A stretch of DNA of 64,000 nt, taken from positions 1-64,000 of the forward strand of contig JAJTEN010000001.1 of assembly GCA_021298155.1 (NCBI GenBank). The letters are read 5' to 3'. This DNA comes from Sphingobacteriales bacterium. Its GTDB lineage: Bacteria; Bacteroidota; Bacteroidia; UKL13-3. A program made the translations under genes and the position numbers. Positions 16,175 through 26,589 of this stretch are shown piece after piece. A model generated the notes under the pieces. The model had not been told where the DNA came from. It searched no databases and saw only the letters and a list, made by a program, of their open reading frames with translations. Position 1 is the first letter of the stretch; the number at the start of each line of letters is the position of its first letter.

Positions 16175-16867
16175 TTAATTCCCAATAGTGCTCATTCCAC
16201 CATCAATATTGATAATTTGACCACTTACCCAATGGGCATTCAATAAATAAATTACAGCTTCACTAATGTCTTGGGCTGAACCAATTTTCTTTAATGGATG
16301 ACGTTCTGCTGCGGCACTTATTTTACTTTCACTGTTTAATAGTTTTTCTGCAAGTGGCGTTGCTGTTAATGATGGGGCGATGGCATTTACTCTAATTTTT
16401 GGTGCATATTCTGCTGCGAGTGCCTTTGTTAGGCCTTCTATAGCGCCTTTTGCCCCAGAAATACTGGCATGAAATGGCATTCCTTTTTGCACAGCTACTG
16501 TGCTAAACAATACTATGGAGGCGGTTTGACTCATTAATAATTGTGGCAAATATTTTTGAATCGTTTGAATGGCACCCAAATAATTAATTTGAAGGTCGCT
16601 TAAAAAATCGCTTTGTTTTAATGCTTTAAACGGCCGCAAATTGATACTTCCAGGGCAATACACTATGCCATCAATGATATCTGGTAACTCTGGAAATTGA
16701 ATTGGTTCGGCCAATATATCTATGGCATGAAAGTGAATATTCTGTGGTATTTCTGCTTCCTTCCACGTTCTGCTCAGCACATGAACGGTATTACCTGCAT
16801 TGGCCAATTGTTTCGCTGTTTCTAGTCCTATTCCGCTACTTCCGCCTACTATTACATAATTTTTCAT
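16175..16867 (-). CDS. SDR-family oxidoreductase lacking the catalytic tyrosine
   Basis: A 230-aa Rossmann protein. The NAD(P) motif GGSSGIG is at 8-14 and the C-terminal VSGQIINIDGGMS is intact. The usual Ser-x12/13-Tyr-x3-Lys site reads FSTVAVQKGMPFHASISGAK: Lys is present, but four residues before it is Ile rather than Tyr. Similar Tyr-less SDRs (HASxxxAKGAxEGLT) occur in other bacteria from memory, so this is likely a family trait and not decay. It may still bind cofactor but use different chemistry. It sits 30 bases after the FAD oxidoreductase and directly before the flavin reductase. Confidence 0.85.
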   Translation of the reverse strand: MKNYVIVGGSSGIGLETAKQLANAGNTVHVLSRTWKEAEIPQNIHFHAIDILAEPIQFPELPDIIDGIVYCPGSINLRPFKALKQSDFLSDLQINYLGAIQTIQKYLPQLLMSQTASIVLFSTVAVQKGMPFHASISGAKGAIEGLTKALAAEYAPKIRVNAIAPSLTATPLAEKLLNSESKISAAAERHPLKKIGSAQDISEAVIYLLNAHWVSGQIINIDGGMSTIGN

Positions 16868-16897
16868 ATGTATTAAACAGAGGCTTGCTTAAATTGT

Positions 16898-18037
16898 TTA
16901 AAAACGTTCGCCGTGTGTAGCGCGGATAATTTTTTGTAATAGGCTAGGAAATGGTTTTAAGAGTAGAATTACCAGCCAGGTTGTAAAAGTTGAGCCAAAT
17001 AAATGTTGAAAAATTCTTCCTACGCGAAGGCGAACAGAAAAGTTACGGTTCCATGCCGCGCTATAGGCATTTTCAAATTTTACCCGCTCACCTGAGTTAC
17101 TCGGATCAGCCGGAAATAATTTACTTATTATATCTGCTGCACGCATGGCCATGCTCATTCCGTTTCCACACAAAGGTGCAATTAGTCCGGCCGCGTCTCC
17201 TAGCATAATCATATGTTGCTCAATTAATTGCTTTGGTTCGAACCGAATTTGCGAAATAACGAGAGGTTTTTGATAGAGCATTTCTGCCTCAGTAAATATT
17301 CTTTTTAAGTGGGGGTTTTTATATAAAACGGCTTCCTCCATGGTTTTAATTTGATTACCATATTTACTCAAATTTTCTTGCGTAGTCAGATAACATAAAC
17401 AATATGTTTCTTTGTCTATTTTGGAGATGCCGCAGTATCCATTTTTAAAATTATGTAATTCAATTAAGTTGTCAGGAAAATTTACTTTGATATGGTATTT
17501 AACACCGATATAATTCTGCTTTCCTTGTTTTTTTTCATGCGTAAACTGCCGCTTTAGTTGGATATCTAAATTGCTTTTTTTTCCATACGCACCAAAAGCG
17601 TAGAAGCAATTAAAACTTCCTTTTGTGCTCTGAATATGGAATTGATTATTCTCAAATTGCACTTGGGTTACTTTTGCATTTTCTATGGCATTTACGCCAA
17701 CTTTTAGGGCTTGGTCAAATAATAATTTATCTAGGCTGAACCTAGCAATGCCAAAACCACCCAAATCCAAAGCTTGTTCTAAGTATAATCCATTAGGAGC
17801 GCTTATGCCAAGTTTTGAGATAATAGGTAACTGAAGATCTTCTAAGGATATGCCGCAAGATGTAATATATTCCCAGCTTTCCATAGAGATATATTCTCCA
17901 CAAACTTTATGAAAGGGGTAGCTTTCTTTTTCTAATAAAAGCACTTTTTTACCTGCTTGAGCAAGTTTTATTGAGAGGGTTAATCCGCCAAGTCCACCAC
18001 CAATAATTGCGGCATCATACATTTCATTTGCTTGCAT
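16898..18037 (-). CDS. NAD(P)/FAD-dependent oxidoreductase (geranylgeranyl-reductase-like)
   Basis: A 379-aa flavoprotein. It has the GxGxxG-type FAD motif (IIGGGLGGLTLSIKLAQAGK), the adjoining VLLLEKESYPFHKVCGEYIS typical of the geranylgeranyl reductase/halogenase-like branch, and the second FAD motif MLGDAAGLIAPLCGNGMSMAM. A hydrophobic C-terminus (TWLVILLLKPFPSLLQKII) may dock on the membrane. In Bacteroidota, this type is often found next to a methyltransferase and a type III polyketide synthase in resorcinol/pyrone lipid clusters; here the methyltransferase is present (14-base overlap) but no polyketide synthase is in the window. Substrate unknown. Confidence 0.85.
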   Translation of the reverse strand: MQANEMYDAAIIGGGLGGLTLSIKLAQAGKKVLLLEKESYPFHKVCGEYISMESWEYITSCGISLEDLQLPIISKLGISAPNGLYLEQALDLGGFGIARFSLDKLLFDQALKVGVNAIENAKVTQVQFENNQFHIQSTKGSFNCFYAFGAYGKKSNLDIQLKRQFTHEKKQGKQNYIGVKYHIKVNFPDNLIELHNFKNGYCGISKIDKETYCLCYLTTQENLSKYGNQIKTMEEAVLYKNPHLKRIFTEAEMLYQKPLVISQIRFEPKQLIEQHMIMLGDAAGLIAPLCGNGMSMAMRAADIISKLFPADPSNSGERVKFENAYSAAWNRNFSVRLRVGRIFQHLFGSTFTTWLVILLLKPFPSLLQKIIRATHGERF

Positions 18038-18734
18038 GTGTATAGATTATTAACCACCTAAATGCCCATTGCCAACTAATTCTACTATTAGAATACAAAC
18101 TTACAGGTAATAATTGTGTAAGATTCTCCAAAGAAAATCCTCTTAGGACTGATAAACAAGCATCGTTTTTTACCAGATAACTGCGCGAAAAAATATAAGT
18201 TATCCATTTAATACTATAATAGGCTAGGGGATGACGGTGCAAATCATTTACAAAAAATCCGAGCTTAGATTTTTCTTTCATGAGTTGAAATAATTCTTGT
18301 AGTTGAGCGTCCTTAAAATGATGACAAAACAGGGCATTGAAAATAATATCAAAAGGCGCATGCTTCCTTAAAAAGCTTTGATAATCTGAGCAAACAAAGC
18401 TAATTTCTGGGTAGTTGGCGCACTGTTTTTGTGCAAATGAAATGCAATCTTGTTTTAAATCTACACCTATTAATTGCAATGAAATGCCCTTTTTTCTGGC
18501 CCATTTAGCCAGGCTAATGAGATTGTCTCCACCCCCACAACCAATATCTAAAATGGTGTAAGTAATTTCTTTATTTAATTCAAAAGAGTTTAATGCCTTA
18601 CAGGTTACAGCATGGCCTCCTAAATAGGTGTTAATGGTGTTTAGTTCTCGTAGGTTTAAGTATAAATCTGAGACAGGAATATGCTCGCTATCTAGTAATT
18701 CTAACTCATTGCTACGTTCGCTAAAATTAGGCAT
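18024..18734 (-). CDS. Class I SAM-dependent methyltransferase
   Basis: A 236-aa protein with the SAM motif I ILDIGCGGGDNL, motif II acidic end (LIGVDLKQDC), and post-II region FDIIFNALFCHHF. It matches the small methyltransferases paired with the FAD oxidoreductase of type III polyketide clusters. The N-terminal MPNFSERSNELELLDSEHI is a conserved feature of these. It probably methylates a hydroxyl or acid of a small lipid-like substrate. It begins 6 bases after the FAA-hydrolase stop, and its stop lies within the next gene, so it is translationally linked to both. Confidence 0.85.
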   Translation of the reverse strand: MPNFSERSNELELLDSEHIPVSDLYLNLRELNTINTYLGGHAVTCKALNSFELNKEITYTILDIGCGGGDNLISLAKWARKKGISLQLIGVDLKQDCISFAQKQCANYPEISFVCSDYQSFLRKHAPFDIIFNALFCHHFKDAQLQELFQLMKEKSKLGFFVNDLHRHPLAYYSIKWITYIFSRSYLVKNDACLSVLRGFSLENLTQLLPVSLYSNSRISWQWAFRWLIIYTHASK

Positions 18735-18740
18735 ACATGC

Positions 18741-19754
18741 TTATTGCGGCTTATTTTTTTTGATTTGTAATAGGCTAAATGCTGAATCTACTTTTTTAAT
18801 GGTATTACTTAATCTACCTAATCCATCAATTTCCATTTCAACCACATCACCATCTTGTAACCACTGAGGGATATAGTTTTTATCATTTAATAATCCGGTT
18901 CCGTTTAACTCTAAAAAGCAGCCTGTGCCAACAGTTCCAGAGCCAATTACATCACCAGGTAAAATATCAACTCCATAGGCGCATCTCTCAATAATTTCAG
19001 CGAATGTCCAATCCATATCTCCTACGTTACCTTCACTTACTAATTTACCGTTCACCCAGCACTTCATGGTAAGGTTATGGTTGTTACCTGTGTGTCCGGG
19101 TTTGGCTGGAATTTTATGGAATTCAAGTTCGTCTGGCGTTACAAAATAGGGACCAATAACAGTTGAAAAATCTTTGCCTTTTGCTGGACCCAAATTGAGA
19201 AGCATTTCCTCCATTTGTAGGGTTCTTGCACTCATATCATTCATAATCATATAACCGGCAATATATTCATCTGCTTCACTTGCTTTGATATTTCTACCTT
19301 TTTTTCCAATCACAACCGCTATCTCTAATTCAAAATCTAATTTTTGGAAATGATCTGGCATACAGTTGATTTCACCTGGTCCTTGTATGGCATTGTGGTT
19401 GGTAAAATAGAAAATGGGATATTGATCAAATTCTTCAATCATTGGAACGCCACGATTTCTTCTCGCAGCAGCTACATGTTGTCTAAAGGCATACCCATCT
19501 CTACATGAAGTTGGGTTGGGAATTGGAGCTTCAAGTGTAACTGCTGACACCCCAATAGGTTCAACCAAATTTGGATTGTTTTTAAGTTGTGAATCTAGGT
19601 TTTTAGCCAAGGCCATGAGCGGTGCTCCACCTTGTAAAAAAGCGAGCATGTTATCTGGTAATTCCTTATGTAATTCATGTGTTGGCCAGATAGAATTGTT
19701 TTGAAGAATTCCCAATTGAGATTTTCCTGAGTAGGTATAGGTTACTAATTTCAT
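18741..19754 (-). CDS. Fumarylacetoacetate hydrolase-family protein
   Basis: A 337-aa FAH-family enzyme. The metal-binding acidic residues are visible in DFELEIAVVIGKKG and the IMNDMSAR segment, with the substrate-side YAFRQHV and CFLELNGTG. This length, with a short N-terminal domain, is that of bacterial fumarylacetoacetase-like hydrolases in tyrosine/homogentisate breakdown, though the family also holds decarboxylases and isomerases. No hpd or hmgA gene lies nearby, so the substrate is uncertain. It is followed by the methyltransferase gene and preceded by a SPOR protein (1-base gap). Confidence 0.85.
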   Translation of the reverse strand: MKLVTYTYSGKSQLGILQNNSIWPTHELHKELPDNMLAFLQGGAPLMALAKNLDSQLKNNPNLVEPIGVSAVTLEAPIPNPTSCRDGYAFRQHVAAARRNRGVPMIEEFDQYPIFYFTNHNAIQGPGEINCMPDHFQKLDFELEIAVVIGKKGRNIKASEADEYIAGYMIMNDMSARTLQMEEMLLNLGPAKGKDFSTVIGPYFVTPDELEFHKIPAKPGHTGNNHNLTMKCWVNGKLVSEGNVGDMDWTFAEIIERCAYGVDILPGDVIGSGTVGTGCFLELNGTGLLNDKNYIPQWLQDGDVVEMEIDGLGRLSNTIKKVDSAFSLLQIKKNKPQ

Positions 19755-19755
19755 A

Positions 19756-20142
19756 TTATAATTTAGGTAAGTTTATTTTGTCTGGTACTATTAAAATTTG
19801 GCCAAATTGTTTCTGTAGTTGTGTGTAAAAGGATTGGGCTTCAATTAAATTTCTATAATCGCCAACGCGCAATTTAAAATAAGGTTGCTGGTAGATGAGA
19901 TAGATTTGTTGCTCGGGGAAATCTGTTAAAAATTTATTTCTGATTGCTACCGCATTATTCCTATCTGCTCCCGTAAATATTTGAATTCTGTATCCGTCTA
20001 AATGTGGCGTAACGGTATTGATTTCTTGGTATTTTTTTACCAAAGAGTCTATTAATGGGTCTACTTTCACGACCAATTTATTTTGGGCAAATACGGTTAA
20101 ATAGCCATTAACAAGTAACAGTAACAGAATAACTTTTTTCAT
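19756..20142 (-). CDS. SPOR-domain protein
   Basis: A 128-aa exported protein: signal peptide (residues 1-19, ending TVFAQ), short linker, and a C-terminal SPOR domain (about 50-122) with GYRIQIFTGADRNNA and the final YFKLRVGDYRN. SPOR domains bind denuded peptidoglycan, typically at the division site. In this phylum such short SPOR proteins are common and mostly uncharacterised. It lies between deoC (10-base gap) and the FAA hydrolase. Confidence 0.85.
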   Translation of the reverse strand: MKKVILLLLLVNGYLTVFAQNKLVVKVDPLIDSLVKKYQEINTVTPHLDGYRIQIFTGADRNNAVAIRNKFLTDFPEQQIYLIYQQPYFKLRVGDYRNLIEAQSFYTQLQKQFGQILIVPDKINLPKL

Positions 20143-20152
20143 GAATATAGAC

Positions 20153-20800
20153 TTATGCTTGAATAATATCTACCCCTGCTGAGGTGCCAATCCTATTGGC
20201 TCCTGCTGCAATTAAATCTTCAGCAAAACTTTTGGTTTTTATGCCACCTGATGCCTTTATTTTAATCTTTGCTGGCAAGCATTTACGCATAATTTTAACC
20301 ACATCAACAGTTGCCCCTTCCACACCATATCCGGTAGATGTTTTTACGAAGTCTGCCTCACAATCTGCACATATTTTACAAATTAGTTTTATTTCTTCTT
20401 CATTTAAGAAGCAAGTTTCAATAATTACTTTAACTAATTTATTTTGTAGGTGACATGCCGTAACAACAGCTTGAATATCATTCTGCACAGTTGCCATGTC
20501 GCCACTTTTAAAAGCAGCTAAGTTAATAACCATATCAACCTCATCTGCACCAGAGTTTATTGCTTTTTTAGCCTCCTCAACTTTACTTGATACGGTATTG
20601 TATCCGAAAGGGAAGCCAATTACACTGATAATTTTAACAGGTGCTTTCTTGATCGTTTTTTTTGCCAATTGAATATAATAAGGCGATACGCAAATGCCAT
20701 AGAATCCATTTTCAATAGCCTCATTACAAAGTGCAATAATATCCTCAGCAGTTGCATTGGGCTTAAGGTTGGTATGTTCTATGAAATTTGCTAGGGTCAT
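20153..20800 (-). CDS. deoC: Deoxyribose-phosphate aldolase
   Basis: A 215-aa class I aldolase. The Schiff-base Lys153 lies in DFVKTSTGYG; KVIIETC and IKASGGIKT supply the other catalytic Lys and phosphate-binding loop. The N-terminus (IEHTNLKPNATAEDI) is canonical. It cleaves 2-deoxyribose-5-phosphate to glyceraldehyde-3-phosphate and acetaldehyde. It is the first gene downstream of secA (16-base gap), followed by the SPOR protein. Confidence 0.95.
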   Translation of the reverse strand: MTLANFIEHTNLKPNATAEDIIALCNEAIENGFYGICVSPYYIQLAKKTIKKAPVKIISVIGFPFGYNTVSSKVEEAKKAINSGADEVDMVINLAAFKSGDMATVQNDIQAVVTACHLQNKLVKVIIETCFLNEEEIKLICKICADCEADFVKTSTGYGVEGATVDVVKIMRKCLPAKIKIKASGGIKTKSFAEDLIAAGANRIGTSAGVDIIQA

Positions 20801-20816
20801 ATCCTTATAGTTACAT

Positions 20817-23800
20817 TTAGTTTAGTTCCTCTTTTCCATGACAAGATTTATACTTTTTGCCACTTCCACAAGGGCAAACATCATTTCTGCCAATTTTTAC
20901 TACGCCCTTTACTTGTGCAGGTTTTTGTGGCTCTTGGCCTCCTTGCGCAGCTTGTTGATTATTACGTTGGGCTTGGGCTAAATCATCAGTCCTAGATGTT
21001 TTTAACTTACTCGAATCAGCTCTTCTTGGCAACTCAGCTTGTTTTACATCAGTAGCGTTTTCTACTGGTATAAAACCTTTAAAAAGCATACCTAATACCT
21101 GCTTATTGATGCGAGATAGCATGCTTTTAAATAAGTTGAATGATTCTAACTTATAAATCAACAATGGATCTTTTTGCTCAAATACTGCGTTTTGAGAACT
21201 TTGTTTTAAGTCGTCCATTTCACGCAAGTGTTCTTTCCAATCGTTATCTATAACAAATAAAGAGGCAAATTTTTCAAATGTTTTGCTTATTTCTCTCGCC
21301 TCAGTTTCATATGCTTTTTGCAAGTTTACTGGAATTTGCATATTGTGTATACCATCACTTACAGGTACCGCAATCGACTCAAATTGTGTGCCTTTATTGG
21401 TATATACATCTTGTATTACAGGCCAGGCAATTCTGGCCATCTCGTTTGTTTTGTGCTGGTAATGGGCTAATAGTTCATCAAATAAATGGTCACTAACCAG
21501 GGCCGTTTTTGAACTCAAAAATTCAGATTCGCTAATGCTTGGTTCATATGCGAATACGCGCATGACTTCAAACTTAAATTCAGCGTAGTTTTTCTGTTCT
21601 TGATAGGTTTCAACCAATTCTTCGCAGGTATCAGCAAGCATATTGCTGATGTCTAAAGCCAGTTTATCTCCATATAATGCATTTCTACGTTTACTGTAAA
21701 TTACCTCTCGCTGAGAGTTCATTACATCATCGTATTCTAATAACCTTTTGCGAATACCAAAGTTATTTTGTTCAACTCTTTTTTGTGCACGTTCAATATT
21801 TTTGGTAATCAAAGAATGTTCAATGTTTTCACCTTCTTTCATTCCCAATTTATCCATAATGCCTGCAATTCTTTCCGATCCAAATAAGCGCATTAAATCG
21901 TCTTCTAGGGATACGAAGAATTTAGATGAACCAGGATCTCCTTGTCTACCAGACCTACCTCGTAACTGCCTATCAACCCTTCTGCTCTCGTGGCGTTCTG
22001 TACCAATAATGGCTAAACCACCTACTTCTTTAACGCCCTCTCCCAGTTTAATGTCTGTTCCTCTACCAGCCATGTTCGTAGCAATGGTAACGGCACTTCT
22101 CTGACCTGCTTCTGCAACAATATCAGCCTCTTTTTGATGTTGTTTTGCGTTCAATACATTGTGTTTTATTTTTCGCATGGTAAGCATTCTGCCTAATAAT
22201 TCGCTTACCTCAACAGAGGTTGTACCAACTAACACAGGTCTTCCTGCTTCTGTTAACCGTACAATTTCATCTATTACAGCATTGTATTTTTCTCGCTTGG
22301 TTTTATAAATAACATCCTCATCATCTTTTCTAGAAATTGCTCTATGTGTAGGAATTTCAACCACATCTAATTTGTAAATTTCCCAAAATTCTCCAGCTTC
22401 AGTGGTTGCCGTACCAGTCATACCACACAATTTATGATACATCCTGAAGAAGTTCTGAAGGGTTACTGTAGCATAGGTTTGCGTGGCAGCCTCAACTTTT
22501 ACATTTTCTTTGGCTTCAATGGCTTGGTGTAGTCCGTCACTGTATCTTCTTCCATCTAATACGCGACCTGTTTGTTCATCAACAATTTTAACTTTACTAT
22601 CTTGTATAATGTATTCTACATCTCTCTCAAACATACAGTACGCTTTCAATAGTTGGTTGATAGTATGTATGCGCTCTGATTTGATAGTAAAATCTAGCAT
22701 TAATTGCTCTTTGCGTTTTAATTTTTCATCTTCAGGCAGATTCGACTTTTCTATTTCAGCTATTTCTGACCCAACATCAGGAATAATGAAGAAGTTAGGA
22801 TCTTCTCCAGAAGAGGTGATAAATTCTGCACCCTTTTCTGTTAAGTCAACAGAGTTCAGTTTCTCATCGATTACAAAATATAAATCGGCATCTATTTTGT
22901 GCATTTCCTTTTGTTGGTCTTGCAAGTAATAGTTTTCCGTTTTATTCATGATTTGCCTGATACCTGATTCTCCTAAAAATTTGATAAGGGCAGAATTTTT
23001 AGGTAATCCGCGATACGCTTGAAATAATTTAAAGCCACCCTCTTTTTCGTTATTAGCAGCAATAAGTTTTTTTGCGTCTGCTAATGCGGTACTGAGGTAG
23101 GTTTTTTGAATGTTTACCAGTTTCTCAATCCTAGGTTTGAGTGCGTAAAATTGTTGATCATCTCCACGTGGTACCGGACCAGAGATAATCAATGGTGTTC
23201 TAGCATCATCAATTAAAACTGAATCTACTTCATCTACCATCGCAAAATGGTGTTTGCGTTGAACCAATTCATCTAGGCTATTTGCCATATTGTCTCGGAG
23301 ATAATCGAATCCAAACTCATTGTTTGTTCCATAGGTTATATCTGCTTGATATGCTTTTCTGCGCTCTGGAGAATTTGGTTGGTGATAATCTATACAGTCT
23401 ACTTTTAAACCGTGAAATTCAAACAATGGTGCATTCCATTCACAGTCTCTTCGTGCCAAATAATCATTTACAGTTACAATATGTACTCCTAATCCGGCTA
23501 ATGCATTCAGGTAGGAAGGTAAGGTAGATACCAAAGTTTTTCCTTCACCCGTAGCCATTTCAGAAATTTTTCCGCTATGTAATACCATACCACCAATAAG
23601 CTGCACATCATAATGAATCATGTTCCAGGTTATCATTTGTCCGGCAGCCTCCCAGGTGTTCGACCAAATAGCTTTATCGCCTTCTATCCTTACTGGTTTT
23701 TTAATGCGCGATCTCGCACTTAATTCTTTGTCGTATGCGGTGGCAGTAACTACAAGTTGTTTATTTTCTGTTAGTCGTCTGGCTGTTTCTTTAACTACTG

Positions 23801-24146
23801 CGAAAGCTTCAGGTAAAATCTCGTTCAATACCAACTCTAACTCTTGATCACGTTTTTTCTTTAGAACGTCTATTTCCTTGTATAAGTCGTCTTTTTTAAT
23901 CAAATCAATTTTTTCGGCTTTCGTCTCCTCCAATATCTCAGCGATTGCCTCATCAATTTCTTTTAATTTATTTTGGATTGTGGTTTTAAAGGCATTGGTT
24001 TTTTCGCGCAGTTCGTCATCACTAATGCTATTTAAATTGGCGTATACGGTATTAATCTCTGTAACTATTGGATATAGTTCTTTTAAGTCTCGGTCGGCTT
24101 TGCTTCCAAAAATTTTCGTGATTCCTTTTAAAATGCTTCCAATCAT
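20817..24146 (-). CDS. secA: Preprotein translocase ATPase SecA
   Basis: A 1109-aa SecA, of the long type usual in Bacteroidota. Motifs: Walker A in [11 protein letters not shown], Walker B/DEAD-like [21 protein letters not shown], the NBD2 motifs [12 protein letters not shown] and [14 protein letters not shown], a linker rich in Gln/Pro, and the C-terminal zinc finger [14 protein letters not shown] that binds SecB or lipid. It drives export through SecYEG. The 168-base gap upstream (24147-24314) shows no full TAnnTTTG match on this strand. Confidence 0.98.
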   Translation of the reverse strand: MIGSILKGITKIFGSKADRDLKELYPIVTEINTVYANLNSISDDELREKTNAFKTTIQNKLKEIDEAIAEILEETKAEKIDLIKKDDLYKEIDVLKKKRDQELELVLNEILPEAFAVVKETARRLTENKQLVVTATAYDKELSARSRIKKPVRIEGDKAIWSNTWEAAGQMITWNMIHYDVQLIGGMVLHSGKISEMATGEGKTLVSTLPSYLNALAGLGVHIVTVNDYLARRDCEWNAPLFEFHGLKVDCIDYHQPNSPERRKAYQADITYGTNNEFGFDYLRDNMANSLDELVQRKHHFAMVDEVDSVLIDDARTPLIISGPVPRGDDQQFYALKPRIEKLVNIQKTYLSTALADAKKLIAANNEKEGGFKLFQAYRGLPKNSALIKFLGESGIRQIMNKTENYYLQDQQKEMHKIDADLYFVIDEKLNSVDLTEKGAEFITSSGEDPNFFIIPDVGSEIAEIEKSNLPEDEKLKRKEQLMLDFTIKSERIHTINQLLKAYCMFERDVEYIIQDSKVKIVDEQTGRVLDGRRYSDGLHQAIEAKENVKVEAATQTYATVTLQNFFRMYHKLCGMTGTATTEAGEFWEIYKLDVVEIPTHRAISRKDDEDVIYKTKREKYNAVIDEIVRLTEAGRPVLVGTTSVEVSELLGRMLTMRKIKHNVLNAKQHQKEADIVAEAGQRSAVTIATNMAGRGTDIKLGEGVKEVGGLAIIGTERHESRRVDRQLRGRSGRQGDPGSSKFFVSLEDDLMRLFGSERIAGIMDKLGMKEGENIEHSLITKNIERAQKRVEQNNFGIRKRLLEYDDVMNSQREVIYSKRRNALYGDKLALDISNMLADTCEELVETYQEQKNYAEFKFEVMRVFAYEPSISESEFLSSKTALVSDHLFDELLAHYQHKTNEMARIAWPVIQDVYTNKGTQFESIAVPVSDGIHNMQIPVNLQKAYETEAREISKTFEKFASLFVIDNDWKEHLREMDDLKQSSQNAVFEQKDPLLIYKLESFNLFKSMLSRINKQVLGMLFKGFIPVENATDVKQAELPRRADSSKLKTSRTDDLAQAQRNNQQAAQGGQEPQKPAQVKGVVKIGRNDVCPCGSGKKYKSCHGKEELN

Positions 24147-24314
24147 ACGTGTAGTTTCTCTCTGGTATATCTATGCAATAGGGCATAGGGCTGTAAATTT
24201 ATATTATTTTTCCTTATTGGCATAAATTAATCCAATATCAAATTTTGACATTATGGCATATTAAAACCCTATGAATTTCATTTTTGCCATTAAATGAATG
24301 CATTTATGCGACAA

Positions 24315-25001
24315 TTAATCTGTAATATCTGTTGAACTTTGATTTCTAAAACCAAGTAATTTACCAGTTGGCATTCCACTACTATAGCTCATCAAGTTTT
24401 TCTGCTCTAAAGAAATATAACTCATCGACTCCATCGGTGGGGCCATTAAATCAAAGTTTAGACAATAATACATAGATTCTGTTAAGATGGTATGAATACT
24501 TTCTTCGTTAATACAACATTTGCCTATGTCATCATACGTAAAAGCAAGTGGTCTTTTCCCTTCAATGAATACATGCTGATCTTTGTTTATAAAAATCCTA
24601 GCTACTAAATAACCTAAATCGCCCTCTCTATTATATTTTATGCTATCTGCCAAGAAGTTATAAATCTGTATCATGCCACAAAATTCACGCATAGGGTCAG
24701 CTATGATATAGGGGTTACTATGAATAAAATGGTCAGGAGGGAAATCGAAGATATTGGTATGCATCATCAGAACTAGGGTATCGCCACTAAATTTCAAATG
24801 CATTTCATAATCACCCTTTTCGTAATATTTAATTTCTACCCTCGATTCTATGGGATTAATTTCTTTTGAAAGTTGTTCTGCCAATTTCTTTGCCTCAACT
24901 TTAAGCATATTAAAAACTTGAAGTGTGCGCTTAAATGCGTGCTGTTTTGCAGCAGATTTTTTTAGAAGCAATTCCTTGATTTGATCTAATTTATTTTCCA
25001 T
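24315..25001 (-). CDS. Conserved protein of unknown function
   Basis: A 228-aa soluble protein without signal peptide or membrane segments. It begins with a helical, Lys-rich stretch (1-50), then mixed alpha/beta with KYYEKGDYEMHLKFSGDTLVLMMHTNIFDF and IYNFLADSIKYNREGDLGYLVARIFINKDQHVF. I recall similar Bacteroidota proteins but no assigned function. It lies 18 bases downstream of proS and probably shares its transcript. Confidence 0.7.
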   Translation of the reverse strand: MENKLDQIKELLLKKSAAKQHAFKRTLQVFNMLKVEAKKLAEQLSKEINPIESRVEIKYYEKGDYEMHLKFSGDTLVLMMHTNIFDFPPDHFIHSNPYIIADPMREFCGMIQIYNFLADSIKYNREGDLGYLVARIFINKDQHVFIEGKRPLAFTYDDIGKCCINEESIHTILTESMYYCLNFDLMAPPMESMSYISLEQKNLMSYSSGMPTGKLLGFRNQSSTDITD

Positions 25002-25019
25002 ATCAGTTCAGGATTATAT

Positions 25020-26495
25020 TTAGTATGCTCTTGCAAACAAAACACGCTCTTTAGATGGGTTGCCTGTTAATATACATTTTCCAGATTCTTGCATATTGTT
25101 TAATGGTATACAACGTATGGTGGCTTTAGATAATTCCTTGATCTTATTTTCAGTTTCAGAACTTCCATCCCAATGAGCGCTTACAAAGCCAGTTTTGTTT
25201 TCTAATGCATCCATAAATTCATCCCAACTGTCTACCGTATGTATATGCTCACTTCTATAATCCAATGCTTTTTGGTAGATATTCTGTTGTATTTGTTCTA
25301 ATAGGTGGGGGATTTTGTGCTCTAAATCTGCAGCATGCATTAGCTGTTTCTCTTTTGTATCTCTTCTAGCAACTTCAACAGTTTGGTTTTGAACATCTCT
25401 TGGTCCGATAGCAATGCGAACTGGCACACCTTTTAGTTCATAGTCGGCAAATTTATAACCCGGACTAACATTGTCTCTGTCGTCTAACTTTACAGAAATT
25501 CCTTGTTTTTTTAGCAATTGGAAATACGCATCTGCTTTTTCCATAACCACTGTTTTTTCTTCATCTTTTCTAAAGATTGGAACAATAACAACTTGTATGG
25601 GTGCGAGTCTTGGCGGTAAAACCAAGCCTTCATCATCACTATGACTCATAATTAAGGCACCCATAAGTCGGGTTGAAACACCCCAAGAAGTGGCCCAAAC
25701 ATATTCTGATTTATTTTCTTTGCTTACATATTTCACGTCGAATGCTTTGGCAAAGTTCTGACCCAAAAAGTGGGAAGTTCCCATTTGAAGTGCTTTTCCA
25801 TCTTGCATCAAACCCTCGATACAATACGTATCTAAAGCGCCTGCAAAACGCTCGTTAGCCGATTTTACACCTTTAATTACAGGCACTGCTAAAATATTTT
25901 CGGCAAAATCTGCATATACCTCGAGCATTTTTCTTGTTTCTTCAATGGCTTCCTCGGCAGTTGCATGAGCTGTATGACCTTCTTGCCAGAGGAATTCTGT
26001 TGTTCTTAAAAATAATCGGGTTCTCATTTCCCACCTAACCACATTTGCCCATTGGTTTAACAAAATGGGTAAGTCTCTGTAGCTTTGAATCCAATTTCTG
26101 TAGGTATTCCAAATAATTGTTTCGCTGGTAGGGCGCACAATGAGTTCTTCTTCAAGCTTTGCTTCAGGATCTACTACAATTTCTTTGGTTTCAGGGTCTA
26201 CTTTTAATCTGTAATGGGTTACCACCGCGCATTCTTTGGCAAATCCATCTACATGACTCGCCTCTTTGGTGAAAAAAGATTTTGGAATAAAAAGTGGAAA
26301 ATAGGCATTTGAGTGTCCAGTATCTTTAAATCTTCTGTCTAATTCTGCTTGCATTTTTTCCCAAATGGCATATCCATAAGGTTTAATAATCATACAACCT
26401 TTAACGTCTGAATGCTCTGCTAAATCTGCATTTTTAACAAGATTGTTGTACCAAGCACTATAATCTTCGCTTCTTTTTACTTTTTTAATGTCCAT
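25020..26495 (-). CDS. proS: Prolyl-tRNA synthetase (archaeal/eukaryotic type)
   Basis: A 491-aa class II synthetase of the shorter ProS type 3, without the bacterial INS editing domain. Motif 2 is around [21 protein letters not shown] and motif 3 around [19 protein letters not shown]; the C-terminal zinc-like domain ends RVLFARAY. The frame is open to 26591, but the ATG at 26495 ([17 protein letters not shown]) is the family start and lies 38 bases after the predicted transcription start. It charges tRNA-Pro. Bidirectional intergenic region with the lipoprotein gene at 26590. Confidence 0.95.
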   Translation of the reverse strand: MDIKKVKRSEDYSAWYNNLVKNADLAEHSDVKGCMIIKPYGYAIWEKMQAELDRRFKDTGHSNAYFPLFIPKSFFTKEASHVDGFAKECAVVTHYRLKVDPETKEIVVDPEAKLEEELIVRPTSETIIWNTYRNWIQSYRDLPILLNQWANVVRWEMRTRLFLRTTEFLWQEGHTAHATAEEAIEETRKMLEVYADFAENILAVPVIKGVKSANERFAGALDTYCIEGLMQDGKALQMGTSHFLGQNFAKAFDVKYVSKENKSEYVWATSWGVSTRLMGALIMSHSDDEGLVLPPRLAPIQVVIVPIFRKDEEKTVVMEKADAYFQLLKKQGISVKLDDRDNVSPGYKFADYELKGVPVRIAIGPRDVQNQTVEVARRDTKEKQLMHAADLEHKIPHLLEQIQQNIYQKALDYRSEHIHTVDSWDEFMDALENKTGFVSAHWDGSSETENKIKELSKATIRCIPLNNMQESGKCILTGNPSKERVLFARAY

Positions 26496-26538
26496 ATCCT
26501 TTTTTTGGAATAGTATTTGTTTTAGTTGAAATATACCA

Positions 26539-26571
26539 CAAAAATACTTTTTAGTTGTTACTTTGTGCAAG
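26539..26571 (-). promoter_or_regulatory. Candidate promoter of proS
   Basis: On the minus strand, CTTG (26571-26568), 21 bases, TATTTTTG (26546-26539). The -7 box is a full match; the -33 box has one mismatch. RNA would start near 26533, giving a leader of about 38 bases. Confidence 0.55.
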
Positions 26572-26589
26572 GAATAAAAATCCATTATC

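Noticed and set aside
20817-24146. Several open frames of 70-150 codons opposite secA.
   Set aside because: They are antisense shadows of a strongly conserved gene, lack family features and have no promoter or supporting context.
24147-24314. Gap upstream of secA with short repeated words (ATAGGG, GGCATA) and an imperfect ATGGCA/TGCCAT pair.
   Set aside because: The words are short, the arms are distant, and no RNA fold, promoter or known leader could be supported.
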